NCBI RefSeq assembly: GCF_014646695.1
Contig: NZ_BMNT01000032.1
Location: 41,531-100,794, forward strand
Source of the DNA: Sphaerisporangium melleum
GTDB taxonomy: Bacteria; Actinomycetota; Actinomycetes; Streptosporangiales; Streptosporangiaceae
DNA: 59,264 nucleotides
Reading direction: 5' to 3'
A model generated the notes under the pieces. It had not been told where the DNA came from. It saw only the letters and a list, made by a program, of their open reading frames with translations, and did no database searches. A program made the translations under genes and the position numbers. This document shows, piece by piece, positions 9,204-18,038 of this stretch; within the stretch, counting starts at the first letter, position 1; the number at the start of each line of letters is the position of its first letter.

Positions 9204-9926
9204 GTGAGCTTCAGTGAGAACGTGCGCTCGGCCTTCCGGCGGGGCGAGACCGAGGCCGTGGTGCGCATGAGCGAGGCCGAGATCGACCGGGCGCGGGCGG
9301 CCGGTGACCCGGCCGGTGAGGTGGAGGCCCGGTACAGCCTCGCCAGGGTCGCCATCCGCGCCGGTGACCTGCTGGGCGGAGAGGCCAGGGCACGGGAGGC
9401 GCTCGCGGTCGCGCTGCGCTCGGGTGACCGGAGCCTGGAGGAACGGCCCAGGCACGTGCTGGCCGCCGTGGCGCGGATGTCGGGCGACCTGACCCGCGCC
9501 CGCGATCTGTACCGGGAGAGCATCGCGCTCAACGAGGCCCTGGGCCGCCCCAAGGTCGTCACCTCGGAGTACCACAACCTCGGGTTCTGCGAACTCGGCC
9601 TCGGTGACCTCGACGCGGCGCGCGCACTGTTCGCCGCAACGCGGGAGCAGGTGTTCCGCAACGGCTGGGCGGACTTCGTGCCGTACGTCTGCGTGGCGGA
9701 CGCCGCCCTCGCCTCGGCCGAGGGCGATCACTCCCGGGCCGCGCTGATGGTCGGTGTCGCCGACGCCGCGTTCGCGGCGCTCGGCCAGGTGCCCGACCCC
9801 GACGACGCGGCCGAACTGGCCGGCGCGCGTGCCGCCGCCGTCGCGGCGCTCGGCCCGGCCGGTTTCGCCGCGGAGCACGCGCGGGGCCGGAGCCTTGACC
9901 CACGGGCGGCGTTCGGCGACGACTGA
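9204..9926 (+). CDS. Tetratricopeptide-repeat protein
   Basis: 240 residues, almost all helical pairs of TPR type (AGEVEARYSLARVAIRAGDL, then GEARAREALAVALRSGD, LTRARDLYRESIALNEALG and EYHNLGFCELGLGDLDAARAL). No catalytic motif, signal peptide or DNA-binding domain is seen. It resembles the TPR tail of AfsR/LAL regulators as a free-standing protein, so a protein-protein interaction role is likely but the partner is unknown. The GTG at 9204 has GAGGGG 9 nt upstream; the longer in-frame extension is Arg-rich with no ribosome site. Confidence 0.7.
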   Translation: MSFSENVRSAFRRGETEAVVRMSEAEIDRARAAGDPAGEVEARYSLARVAIRAGDLLGGEARAREALAVALRSGDRSLEERPRHVLAAVARMSGDLTRARDLYRESIALNEALGRPKVVTSEYHNLGFCELGLGDLDAARALFAATREQVFRNGWADFVPYVCVADAALASAEGDHSRAALMVGVADAAFAALGQVPDPDDAAELAGARAAAVAALGPAGFAAEHARGRSLDPRAAFGDD

Positions 9927-10056
9927 CGACGACCGGCACCGCGCGCCGCTACGTGCCACTCGAACCGCGCGTCCGGCACCGGCGGCGAGGAGGTCGCCGA
10001 ACGCGCCGGCGGGGGGAGAGCCCGGACGCGGCCGGTTCAGCGGACCGCTGGCGGCC

Positions 10057-11880
10057 TCACCCGCGCTGGACGGCGTCCGCGGTGTCGTCCGCCACCAGGA
10101 ATCCGCCGGACTGGTGGTGCCACAGGCGGGCGTACGGCCCCTGGGCGTCGAGAAGCTCGTGGTGGGTGCCCTGTTCCACGATGCGGCCCTGGTCGAGGAC
10201 GACCAGGCGGTCCATGCGGACGACCGTGCTCAGCCGGTGCGCGACGACGATGGCGGTGCGGTCGCGCATCAGGCGCCACAGGGCTTCCTGGACGAGGATC
10301 TCGCTTTCGGAGTCCAGGGCGCTCGTGGCCTCGTCCAGCAGCAGGATCGGGGCGTCGCGCAGGATGGCCCGGGCCAGGGCGACGCGTTGCCGCTGGCCGC
10401 CGGAGAGTTTGACCCCGCGCTCACCGACCAGCGTGTCGAAGCCGCTCGGCAGGGCCTCGGCGAACTCGGTGACGTGCGCCGCCCGCGCCGCCTGGAGGAT
10501 CTCGGCGTCGGTGGCGCCCGGCCGGGCGAAGGCGATGTTGTCGCGCAGCGACCGGTGGAACATGGCGGGTTCCTGGGGGACGTAGGCGATCAGGCCGCGC
10601 AGGTCGGCCTGGCGGAGCCGGCTGATGTCCTGGCCGCCGATCAGGATGCGGCCTTCGTTCAGGTCCATGAGGCGCAGCAGCAGCCGGGTGAGGGTGGTCT
10701 TGCCCCCGCCGGACCGGCCGACCAGCCCGATCTTGGTGCCGGCCGGGATGTCCAGGTCCAGGCCGTCGAACAGCGGCGGATGGCCGGCGTGCGCGAACGT
10801 CACCCGCGCGAACCGGACGCCCGCGTGGTCCGGCCGCAGCGGCTGCGGGTCGCGCGGGTCGACCACACCCGGCGGGGTGAGGAGCAGCTCGGTGAACTGC
10901 GCGGACTCGGTGAGCACGCTCTCCATCCGGCGGTAGGTCTGGTTGAAGTCGAACATGATGCCGATCGCGTTGGAGTAGTAGGTGAACGTCACCACGATCG
11001 CCTCGACGCCCAGACCGCCACGGAGCGCGACGGCGAGCAGCAGGCCGATGGTGCTGGTGAGGACCGACAGCGGCGCGACGACGGTGTCCACCCGCAGGTT
11101 GCCGTAGTCCCAGGAACGGAGCATCAGCCTGCGCTGCTCGGCGATGAGGTCCCGATGCTCGGCCTGCTCACGCTCCTCGGCGGCGAACGCGCGGACGGTG
11201 TCCATGTTGGCCAGCACGTCGGCGACATGACCGGACACCCTGACCTTGGCCGCCTCGCGCTGGTCCACCAGCCGCTGGCGGCGGCGGATGAGCGGGGTGG
11301 TGAGCAGGGCGGTGACGATGATGAGGCCCACGAGCACGAAGACCAGAAGCGGGTCGTAACGCCACAGCACCACGCAGGCGAACACCAGCGGCACCAGTTT
11401 GGCGAAGATGGAGAAGACGAGCGTGTCGACGAAGGACTCGAACCCGTTGGAGAAACTCAGCACCCGCTTGGTCAGCGAGCCGGCGAAATTGTCGTGGAAG
11501 AACGCGGCGTCCCTGACCAGGAGTTCGTCCATGCCCTTCGCGCCGAGTGCCTCGATGCCCCGGGCCTCGGTGCGGTTGAGGAAGTGCAGGCCCGCCCGCC
11601 ACAGGACCTCGCCGGTGAGCAGCAGCGCGCCGAAGGCGAGCACGTACGGCAGGAGCGTGGTGAGGGCGGCGTCCCCGCCTTTGGACAGATGCCCGACGAT
11701 CGCGCCCACCGCCAGCGGCGCCAGGTAGAACAGGCAGATGTTCCCGGATGCCGGCAGGATCAGCGCGGGCCCCGCGAGCCGCCACTGTTTGCGCAGCTCA
11801 CCGTTGTAGTACCGAAGCGTCAGCAGAACGGCCGACCTTCGGGCGGATGGCTTTCCTGAGGAATCGCGCGATTTGAACAC
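10057..11880 (-). CDS. ABC transporter, fused permease/ATPase (exporter type)
   Basis: 607 residues. An N-terminal membrane domain of about six helices (about 30-330) is followed by a nucleotide-binding domain with Walker A GRSGGGKTT (about 388-396), Q-loop YVPQEP, signature LSGGQRQRVALARA, Walker B ILLLDEATSALD and H-loop VAHRLSTV. This is the half-transporter layout of lipid, peptide or drug exporters, which dimerise. No partner half-transporter is adjacent, so a homodimer is likely. The GTG start at 11880 follows AAGGGGGG. Substrate cannot be read from the sequence or context. Confidence 0.93.
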   Translation of the reverse strand: MFKSRDSSGKPSARRSAVLLTLRYYNGELRKQWRLAGPALILPASGNICLFYLAPLAVGAIVGHLSKGGDAALTTLLPYVLAFGALLLTGEVLWRAGLHFLNRTEARGIEALGAKGMDELLVRDAAFFHDNFAGSLTKRVLSFSNGFESFVDTLVFSIFAKLVPLVFACVVLWRYDPLLVFVLVGLIIVTALLTTPLIRRRQRLVDQREAAKVRVSGHVADVLANMDTVRAFAAEEREQAEHRDLIAEQRRLMLRSWDYGNLRVDTVVAPLSVLTSTIGLLLAVALRGGLGVEAIVVTFTYYSNAIGIMFDFNQTYRRMESVLTESAQFTELLLTPPGVVDPRDPQPLRPDHAGVRFARVTFAHAGHPPLFDGLDLDIPAGTKIGLVGRSGGGKTTLTRLLLRLMDLNEGRILIGGQDISRLRQADLRGLIAYVPQEPAMFHRSLRDNIAFARPGATDAEILQAARAAHVTEFAEALPSGFDTLVGERGVKLSGGQRQRVALARAILRDAPILLLDEATSALDSESEILVQEALWRLMRDRTAIVVAHRLSTVVRMDRLVVLDQGRIVEQGTHHELLDAQGPYARLWHHQSGGFLVADDTADAVQRG

Positions 11881-11980
11881 GACGATCCGCCCCCCTTCGA
11901 ATGGTCGTCAGGGCAATGGTGCCGCAGGGGAGCGGGAAAGGTCGAACGATTTTCCGGCGGCCCGGAAACGCCGGCACGAA

Positions 11981-12019
11981 AAAAAGCTTTTTCCGACATA
12001 GGCCGAAATAGCGCGCTAT
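11981..12019. promoter_or_regulatory. Two 12-bp palindromes in the AT-rich region upstream of the ABC exporter
   Basis: AAAAAGCTTTTT (11981-11992) and ATAGCGCGCTAT (12008-12019) are both perfect palindromes in an AT-rich island about 100-140 nt before the ABC start. Candidate operators or promoter elements for the leftward gene. Confidence 0.35.
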
Positions 12020-12085
12020 CGGCACTCCCGCCGGATCGCGGGCGCACCGCAGGTGGGGGTACGCGCGGCGGGCCGGTGTGTCGCA

Positions 12086-12122
12086 CGGCCGCCCCGCCGC
12101 CGGAGGGCGGGCGGGGCGGCCG
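12086..12122 (-). terminator. Strong hairpin after the ThuA/oxidoreductase operon
   Basis: CGGCCGCCCCGCC (12086-12098) pairs perfectly over 13 bp with 12110-12122, with an 11-nt loop. It lies 86 nt past the stop of the leftward oxidoreductase gene. Confidence 0.65.
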
Positions 12123-12207
12123 CCGGTGATGCGGCGGGGGTGCCGAAGGTGTCAGCGGCGCCGGGGACGCCCACCCGGCCGGCGGGAGGACGGCCGAGGC
12201 GTGCGGC

Positions 12208-13284
12208 TCACGCCCCGGCGGGCGCGGTCACCGGCTCGGGCCGTTCGCACATGCTCGTGATGGTCAGCGCCGTCCCGGAGTGCGCGGAGGACAGCAGTGA
12301 CTCCATGATCTCGAGCACGTGGTACGCCAGCGCCCCGCCCGCCCGGGGCTCCCGCCCCGCCGGGGTCGTGGCGAAGTCGGCCAGGCCCACTCCGCGTCCG
12401 GCCCCGGGGTGACCGGCCGAGGCCGGCAGGGTCTCCCACTCGTCCTCGCCCACCTTCGCCAGCCGTACGGGCCCGTCGAAGTAGTTCGGGTCGGGGACGA
12501 CGAGCGAGCCCCGCTCGCCGTGCACCTCGATGTTGGGCGCGCGGGTGGCCGCCCCCTCGAAGCCCATCACCAGCGTGGACAGCACCCCGGACTCGTGCAC
12601 CAGCACACCGGTGACGTAGGTGTCCACGGTGACCGGGATCTCCTCGCCGAGGCGCGGGCCCGAGGCGATCGTCCGCTTGGCGCGCGTGCGGCTGGCGGCG
12701 CCGATGACCGTCCGCACCGGCCCGAGCAGGGTGACCAGGCTGGTGACGTAGTACGGCCCCATGTCCATGAGAGGACCCCCGCCGGGGGCGTAGTAGAAGT
12801 CGGGGTTGGGGTGCCAGCGTTCGTGCCCCGGCGTCATCATGGTCGCGGTCGCCGCCACCGGCCTGCCGATCAGGCCGTCGTCGATCGCCTTGCGCGCGGT
12901 CTGCGTGCCGGTGCCCAGCACCGTGTCCGGCGCGCAGCCCACCCGGACCCCGGCGGCGGCCGCCGCGCGCAGCACCCCCGCGGCCGCGTCGGTGGTCGGC
13001 GCGAGCGGCTTCTCGCAGTAGACGTCCTTGCCGGCCGCGATGGCCTGCAACGCGATCTCGGCGTGCGCGGCGGGGATGGTCAGGTTGAGCACGACGTCGA
13101 TGCGCGGATCGGCCATGAGCCCGGCCACCGTCAGCACCTCGACGCCAGCGTACGGCCGCACCGCCTCCCTCGCGCGGTCGGGATCCAGGTCGGCCACGGC
13201 GACCAGCCGCAGCTCCGGCAGCCGCTCGATGGTCTGGGCGTACTGCGCGAAGATGACCCCGCAGCCGACGACGCCGACGTTCAT
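12208..13284 (-). CDS. Gfo/Idh/MocA-family NAD(P)-dependent oxidoreductase
   Basis: 358 residues. The N-terminal Rossmann fold begins NVGVVGCGVIFAQYAQ, and the family motif YCEKPLAP is near residue 95. A C-terminal substrate domain includes GGGPLMDMGPYY. Members oxidise or reduce sugars, inositols and related polyols. The start is ATG 13284, which overlaps the upstream stop as ATGA; an ATG four codons earlier would lie inside the upstream gene. It is coupled to a ThuA-like gene, a pairing common in sugar-degradation operons. The exact substrate is unknown. Confidence 0.9.
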   Translation of the reverse strand: MNVGVVGCGVIFAQYAQTIERLPELRLVAVADLDPDRAREAVRPYAGVEVLTVAGLMADPRIDVVLNLTIPAAHAEIALQAIAAGKDVYCEKPLAPTTDAAAGVLRAAAAAGVRVGCAPDTVLGTGTQTARKAIDDGLIGRPVAATATMMTPGHERWHPNPDFYYAPGGGPLMDMGPYYVTSLVTLLGPVRTVIGAASRTRAKRTIASGPRLGEEIPVTVDTYVTGVLVHESGVLSTLVMGFEGAATRAPNIEVHGERGSLVVPDPNYFDGPVRLAKVGEDEWETLPASAGHPGAGRGVGLADFATTPAGREPRAGGALAYHVLEIMESLLSSAHSGTALTITSMCERPEPVTAPAGA

Positions 13285-13985
13285 CGGCTGGCCCACAGCA
13301 TTCCCCTCTCGATGATGGTGCGCACGCTGTCATGGCGCAGGACGTCGAGGCTGTGCCCCGGAGTCGTGACGAAGATCTTCCCGCTGCCCCACCTGCGGGT
13401 CCAGATCGCCGGCGAGGTGACCTCCCGGTGCCAGGGGTCGAACGAGCGGACCTTCTGCGTGGTGGTGGCCAGCACGTCGTTGTACTCGTCGGTCAGCACC
13501 CAGTACTGCTCGGTCACCAGGTCGAAGTCGGCGATGCCCTCCGTGATGGGGTGCGCGGCGGCCTCGGGCAGCATGGTGATGGTGTGCGGGATGAAGTTGT
13601 CGGCGGGCGAGCCGTCCCGCTCGGCCGGGTCCTTGCCGGGATGGCAGGCGAACTGCCCGCCGATGAGGTGCAGGTAATCGGAGGAGGCGCGGAAGGAGTC
13701 GGCGATGCCGCCGTGCCAGCCGGCCATGCCGGTGCCCGCCCGGATCGCGGCCGCAAGCCCGCGCAGCTCCTCCGGCTCGATCGTGCCCATGGTGTAGCAC
13801 TGCACGACGAGGTCGACACCGGACATGAAGGAGTCGTCCGCGTACGGCGCGGGGGAGTCCGCCAGGTGCACCTCGAATCCGTGCTTCTCCAGGAACGGAA
13901 CGAACAGGTCGGTGGCCGCCACAGGGACGTGCCCTTCCCAGCCGCCCCGGACCACCAGAGCCCTGCGGCCGTCATCGCTTGTCAT
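13281..13985 (-). CDS. ThuA-like domain protein
   Basis: 234 residues matching the ThuA (trehalose-utilisation) fold, a class I glutamine-amidotransferase-like domain: VVRGGWEGHVPVAATDLFVP, then VQCYTMGTIEPEELRGL, GMAGWHGGIADSFR and GGQFACHPGKD. ThuA proteins are thought to act on 3-keto-disaccharides together with Gfo/Idh/MocA dehydrogenases, which fits the overlapping downstream gene. The ATG at 13985 has GGTGA close upstream. A tandem GTCGTTT repeat and a TAGCGA -10-like element sit within 30 nt of the start, so the leader is very short. Confidence 0.85.
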   Translation of the reverse strand: MTSDDGRRALVVRGGWEGHVPVAATDLFVPFLEKHGFEVHLADSPAPYADDSFMSGVDLVVQCYTMGTIEPEELRGLAAAIRAGTGMAGWHGGIADSFRASSDYLHLIGGQFACHPGKDPAERDGSPADNFIPHTITMLPEAAAHPITEGIADFDLVTEQYWVLTDEYNDVLATTTQKVRSFDPWHREVTSPAIWTRRWGSGKIFVTTPGHSLDVLRHDSVRTIIERGMLWASR

Positions 13986-13996
13986 ACATTCACCAA

Positions 13997-14015
13997 TCGC
14001 TAAACGACAAACGAC
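13997..14015 (-). promoter_or_regulatory. TAGCGA -10-like element and tandem GTCGTTT repeat before the ThuA gene
   Basis: On the minus strand TAGCGA (14002-13997) lies 11 nt before the ATG. It is directly preceded by two abutting copies of GTCGTTT (14015-14002), ending on the first T of the hexamer. A regulator binding the repeat would occupy the promoter spacer. Confidence 0.35.
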
Positions 14016-14337
14016 TCCAATATTCACATTTCACGCCCGGTGTCACCAGTGGATCATCCATCCGGTGAGACATCGCCGGCGCCAGTCCCTTGACGCGGCC
14101 AGGGGTGGCCTCGCGCCCCCGCAGGTCGCGGGCCGGATGTACCTTTCACGCTCCGCGCGCCGCACCGCGGCATCGGCCGTGCTCACCTCCGCCTCCGCAC
14201 GCGACCAGGACGGCGCATCTGGGCGTCGGCGATAGCGCGTGTCATAGTGCGGATGCCGGTCACCCGGTCGTGCGCCGGCCGGCCGTCAGCGGGTTCTCCG
14301 CGAAGGCGTCTCTCGTGCGTTCCCCAGGAGGGATCGG
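14016..14337. other. Divergent intergenic region
   Basis: About 320 bases between the ThuA unit and the small secreted peptide gene. No gene seen. Promoters for both sides are expected here. Confidence 0.4.
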
Positions 14338-14556
14338 ATGCGCAAGGTACGGGCCCTACTCGTCTCCGCCGCTCTGACCACAGGCGTGCTGCTGTCGATG
14401 ACCTCGTCCCCGGCCCAGGCGGAGAGCATCAGGTACGTCTACTACTACCAGTCCGACTGCTACAACGGCGGGAACCTCGGCATCCAGTGGGGCTGGTGGA
14501 CCTCCTTCCACTGCGACTGGAACTCCGCCAGTGACAGGTGGTACCTCTGGGCCTGA
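14338..14556 (+). CDS. Small secreted aromatic-rich peptide, hypothetical
   Basis: 72 residues: a clear Sec signal (MRKVR, hydrophobic core, cut after SPAQA, about residue 28) and a mature peptide of ~44 residues. The mature part has two cysteines and a high content of Tyr and Trp (YVYYYQSDCYN, GWWTSFHCDWN). AGGAGGGA ends a few nt before the ATG, so it is well translated. The two Cys could form one disulfide. No family recognised; possibilities include an inhibitor, antimicrobial or surface-active peptide, none shown by the sequence. Confidence 0.75.
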   Translation: MRKVRALLVSAALTTGVLLSMTSSPAQAESIRYVYYYQSDCYNGGNLGIQWGWWTSFHCDWNSASDRWYLWA

Positions 14557-14626
14557 CCCCGGCCGTCCGGCGGACAGGCTCGGCCCCCCACGGCCGGCCC
14601 GTCCGCCGCCGGGTTCCCGGGCGTGG

Positions 14627-15631
14627 TCAGAGGCGGTCCGCGTCGATGACGGCCTCGGCGAACGCGCGCGGGGCCTCCTGCGGGACGTTGTGGCCGACCC
14701 CGCGCAGGGCCCGGTGCTCGTACGCCCCGGTGAACCGGTCACGGTAGCCGGATCCGTTCCCGGCGGGGGTGAACGGGTCCAGTTCGGCATCGATGGTGAT
14801 CGTGGGCACCGCGATCTTCGGAGCCCCGGCGAGCCGCCGCTCGACGTCGTCGTAGCGGGGCTCGCCCTCGGCCAGGCTCAGCCGCCAGCGGTAGTTGTGG
14901 ATCACGACGGGCACCCAGTCGGGGTTGGTGAACGACGCCGCCGTGCGCTCGAACGTGGCGTCGTCGAACTTCCAGGTCGGCGAGACGGTCTTCCACAGCA
15001 GCCGGACGAACTCGTCGCGATACCGTTCCAGGCCGAGCCGGCCTCTCTCGGTGGCGAAGTAGTACTGGTACCACCAGGCGTATTCGGCCTGCGGCGGCAG
15101 CGGCTCCTTGTTCTTCGCCAGGTCGGTGATCAGATAGCCGCTCACCGAGACGAGGGCCTTGCAGCGTCCCGGCCAGAGCGCGGCGATGATGTCCGCCGTC
15201 CGCGACCCCCAGTCGAAGCCGGCGATGACGGCCTTCTCGATCATGAGCGCGTCCATCAGCGCGAGGATGTCGAGCGCGACCGCCGCCTGCTGGCCGTTGC
15301 GGAACGTCCGGTCCGACAGGAACCGCGTCGTGCCGTGCCCGCGCAGGTAGGGCACGATGACGCGGTACCCGCGCGCCGCCAGCAGCGGCGCCACGGCCCC
15401 GAAGCTCTGGATGTCGTACGGGAACCCGTGCAGCAGGATGACCACGGGGCCGCGGGACGGGCCCGACTCGGCGTAGCCGACGTTCAGCACGCCGGCCTTG
15501 ACCTGCTTCAGCGTGTGCGCCGGGAAGTGGGCGGAGCCCGATGCCGGCGCGGACGCCGAGGCGGGGGCCGCGGGGAGCGCCGCCGCGGCCGTCCCCGCGA
15601 GCACCAGTCTGGAGAACGTACGCCTGTCCAC
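14627..15631 (-). CDS. Tat-exported alpha/beta hydrolase, epoxide hydrolase/dehalogenase-like
   Basis: 334 residues. A twin-arginine signal (DRRTFSRLVLAG, Ala-rich cut region) is followed by an alpha/beta-hydrolase fold: oxyanion HGFPYD, nucleophile Asp140 in AGFDWGSR, and the catalytic His in GVGHNVPQE. An Asp nucleophile rather than Ser points to the epoxide hydrolase / haloalkane dehalogenase branch. A WWYQYYF cap segment also fits that group. The GTG at 15631 was chosen because GGAAGG lies 8 nt upstream and the Tat motif starts immediately. Substrate unknown. Confidence 0.85.
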   Translation of the reverse strand: MDRRTFSRLVLAGTAAAALPAAPASASAPASGSAHFPAHTLKQVKAGVLNVGYAESGPSRGPVVILLHGFPYDIQSFGAVAPLLAARGYRVIVPYLRGHGTTRFLSDRTFRNGQQAAVALDILALMDALMIEKAVIAGFDWGSRTADIIAALWPGRCKALVSVSGYLITDLAKNKEPLPPQAEYAWWYQYYFATERGRLGLERYRDEFVRLLWKTVSPTWKFDDATFERTAASFTNPDWVPVVIHNYRWRLSLAEGEPRYDDVERRLAGAPKIAVPTITIDAELDPFTPAGNGSGYRDRFTGAYEHRALRGVGHNVPQEAPRAFAEAVIDADRL

Positions 15632-15912
15632 GAGATGAACCTTCCGGGTCGGAGAAGAGGAGTCGCTTCCCTGGCTCGGGAAGCGGGACGAGTGCACCGC
15701 CGGGCGGTGCGGCCCGCGGGCCCGTCACCGGCCGGCGGTGACCGTGCCGGGCAGGCGTCCGCTCCGTCGCGATCGCGCCGCGGGGATGTGACCGGCCGGC
15801 CTGGGTGCCCGCCGTCATGCGTACGGCCAGAATGGCAGCTCCGTCTGTACGAACCGTATACGTCACATCGACGCGGGCTCGGCCGCGGTGCCGGGCGGGG
15901 CGGGTATGGGGA
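15632..15912. other. Region upstream of the alpha/beta hydrolase
   Basis: No gene seen. It includes a TACGAACCGTA palindrome near 15846-15860 beside a GTATAC sequence, which may be part of the leftward hydrolase promoter; this is weak. Confidence 0.3.
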
Positions 15913-15952
15913 CGCCGTCCGGGCCGGCGGGTGAGGGTCGGCCCGGACGGCG
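15913..15952 (-). terminator. Strong hairpin after the tannase-family gene
   Basis: CGCCGTCCGGGCCG (15913-15926) pairs perfectly over 14 bp with 15939-15952, with a 12-nt loop, 19 nt past the stop of the leftward gene. Confidence 0.7.
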
Positions 15953-15970
15953 CAGGTGAAGGTCTCGCCG

Positions 15971-17608
15971 TCAGTGGCGCGCGCAGCGGTAGCTGGAGGC
16001 GACCGCCGGGTCACCGTGACCGGTGTACCGCGAGACCTGCGGGAGCGGGCACAGGTCGCGGGACCTTGCGCCGTCGGCCGTCTTGGCGGCCAGGGTGGCC
16101 GGTGCCTTGCCCTTCTCCACCCAGTTCACCAGCGCGCCCAGCGCGTCCGTGGGAGCCGCGCCGGAGCCGCCGCCGCAGTGCTCCACGCCGGGGGCGAGGA
16201 ACAGACGGTAGAAGTCGTTCACCCGCCGCGCGCCGCCCATCTCGCGCTCGACCCGATCGCGGTAGTACAGCGTGCCGCCGGGCGGGATCAGCTGGTCGTC
16301 GGTGCCCACGAAGGTGAGCAGCTTCCCGCCGGTGCGGCGGAACGCCGACAGGTCCGGGTCGGAGGTGCCGATGACGTCGTCGAACCGCTTCACCGAGCGG
16401 CGGAACAGATCCGCGAACTCGCTGTAGGTGATCTTCGAGGTGTCGAACCCGGGCTGCTGCTTCAGGAAGGTCTGCACCCATCCCACGGCCACCGGGAAGC
16501 CGGGCGCCGACAGGTTACCGTCGTCGTCGGCCTTGGTGCCGGCCAGCCACGACGGGTCGGCCCCCTTCGGCAGTCCCGGCCACAGGCTCCGGCCGCGTTC
16601 GTCGACCGGCCCGGCCCAGATCTTGCGCATGACCGCCGCGTCGGCGGCCGTCACGGTGATCTCCTTGCCCTCGCAGGCCACCTTGGTGCCCACCATGGTG
16701 CGCGGGTCGTAGCCGCACCGGTCGGGCTGGTCGATGATCCCGTCGGTGACGCCGTCGCGCGGGTCGCAGGCCTTGATCGCGGCCTTACGGAACGCGTCGA
16801 GGACGCAGTTGCTCAGGAAAGTCTTCTCCTGGTTCATCACGATCTGCGGCCAGAGTGTGGCGACCGCGAACTGTGTCCACTGCACGGCCGGGGCGTTGGC
16901 CAGGATGCCGTCGAAGTCCTTGGGGTACTTCTGCGCCTCGGCGTACCCCTGGCGCCCGCCGGTCGAGCAGCCGTTCCAGTACGCGTACGAGACCGTCCGG
17001 TTGTAGAACCTCTTGGTCACCTCCTTGCCGATCTGGGCCGACTCGTGCACCGAGCGGGTGGCGAAGTTGGTCAGCAGGGGCTTGTTGATCTCGCCGCCGG
17101 AGGTCAGGGCCCAGGTGGTGTCGAGGCCCGTCAGGGGCACGCCGGCGTCGGTGGTGACGCCGCTGTAGCCGTCCTTGACGGCCTGGACCAGCGGTGCGCC
17201 GAAGTCACCGGCGGCGTAGGCGCTCCCGCCCACGCCCTGCAGGCGGCCCGTCCACCCGGTCTCCGGCATCGCCACCGCGACCTTGACGTGGTCGCCGGCG
17301 CCCGGGTGAGTGAGGGTGACGGTCATCTCGCAGTACGGCGGCACGTCCTTGATGGGAGGGGGAGCCGAGAACGGTGTGGCGGGGAAGGTGATCGTGCCAC
17401 CCGCGTGATGCTCCGCGCGCACCGACTCGATCTTCGCGCCCGCCGGAGCGGAGACGGGAACCGAGGAACACGCCGCGGCGGCGCCGGCCGCCCGCGCCGT
17501 CACATCGGCGGGCCCGGCCCCCGTCGCCGCGCCGGCCGCGGTGGCCGTCAGAGGGATCAGCGCGGCGAGCGGCAGGGCGGCCGCCATCAATTTCGCTGTT
17601 CGTAGCAT
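15971..17608 (-). CDS. Secreted tannase/feruloyl esterase family protein
   Basis: 545 residues. A Sec signal (LRTAKLMAAALPLAALIPL, then Ala-rich) precedes the tannase fold. The nucleophile Ser215 is in GCSTGGRQG, the acid Asp in FVGTDDQLIPP and the His in APGVEHCGGG. The CS-D-HC arrangement, where two cysteines next to Ser and His are joined by a disulfide, is the tannase-family hallmark and is present (GCS...EHC). The enzymes hydrolyse gallate or ferulate esters of plant polyphenols and hemicellulose. ATG 17608 follows AAGGAAG. Tannase versus feruloyl esterase activity cannot be separated by eye. Confidence 0.9.
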   Translation of the reverse strand: MLRTAKLMAAALPLAALIPLTATAAGAATGAGPADVTARAAGAAAACSSVPVSAPAGAKIESVRAEHHAGGTITFPATPFSAPPPIKDVPPYCEMTVTLTHPGAGDHVKVAVAMPETGWTGRLQGVGGSAYAAGDFGAPLVQAVKDGYSGVTTDAGVPLTGLDTTWALTSGGEINKPLLTNFATRSVHESAQIGKEVTKRFYNRTVSYAYWNGCSTGGRQGYAEAQKYPKDFDGILANAPAVQWTQFAVATLWPQIVMNQEKTFLSNCVLDAFRKAAIKACDPRDGVTDGIIDQPDRCGYDPRTMVGTKVACEGKEITVTAADAAVMRKIWAGPVDERGRSLWPGLPKGADPSWLAGTKADDDGNLSAPGFPVAVGWVQTFLKQQPGFDTSKITYSEFADLFRRSVKRFDDVIGTSDPDLSAFRRTGGKLLTFVGTDDQLIPPGGTLYYRDRVEREMGGARRVNDFYRLFLAPGVEHCGGGSGAAPTDALGALVNWVEKGKAPATLAAKTADGARSRDLCPLPQVSRYTGHGDPAVASSYRCARH

Positions 17609-18038
17609 CAGCTTCCTTTTCAGTGTTTCGCGGTCAGGCTCGCTCTCCGGCGGATGAATCACGGAAGAGCCGGTATCGGCGAGTGCGCCAGGGAGCGCCG
17701 CCTGCGCGAAGTGAGGATCATCGGGCCGCGAGGTGGACACGCGCCCGAGCGGGGCGGCGTTCGGGGGAGGGCGTTCCCCTCCCGAGGTCCTTCTCGGCGA
17801 ACCGCGGTGAATCTATCGCGAGCCGCCGCTATTCCGATCGACAGCGCATTGACGAACCCAGATATACATTTCGCATATGTCATGACGCCTCCGAGTGCGG
17901 CCATCGGGGCCGGTAGTGGCCCGGCCTCCGCCGCGCGGCCGGGCGGTGGCCCACCTGGGCATTCCGCCCGTTATGGTCGTAATGACGACACATCGCGGCC
18001 GGGGGAGAAAGGCCGCGGACATCGAGGGGGGCCGAGCC
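17609..18038. other. Divergent intergenic region upstream of the LAL regulator
   Basis: 430 bases without a gene. An AT-rich patch (17800-17885) contains TTGACG (17849-17854) followed about 18 nt later by GCATAT, a possible rightward promoter with a ~155-nt leader. Weak support. Confidence 0.35.
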
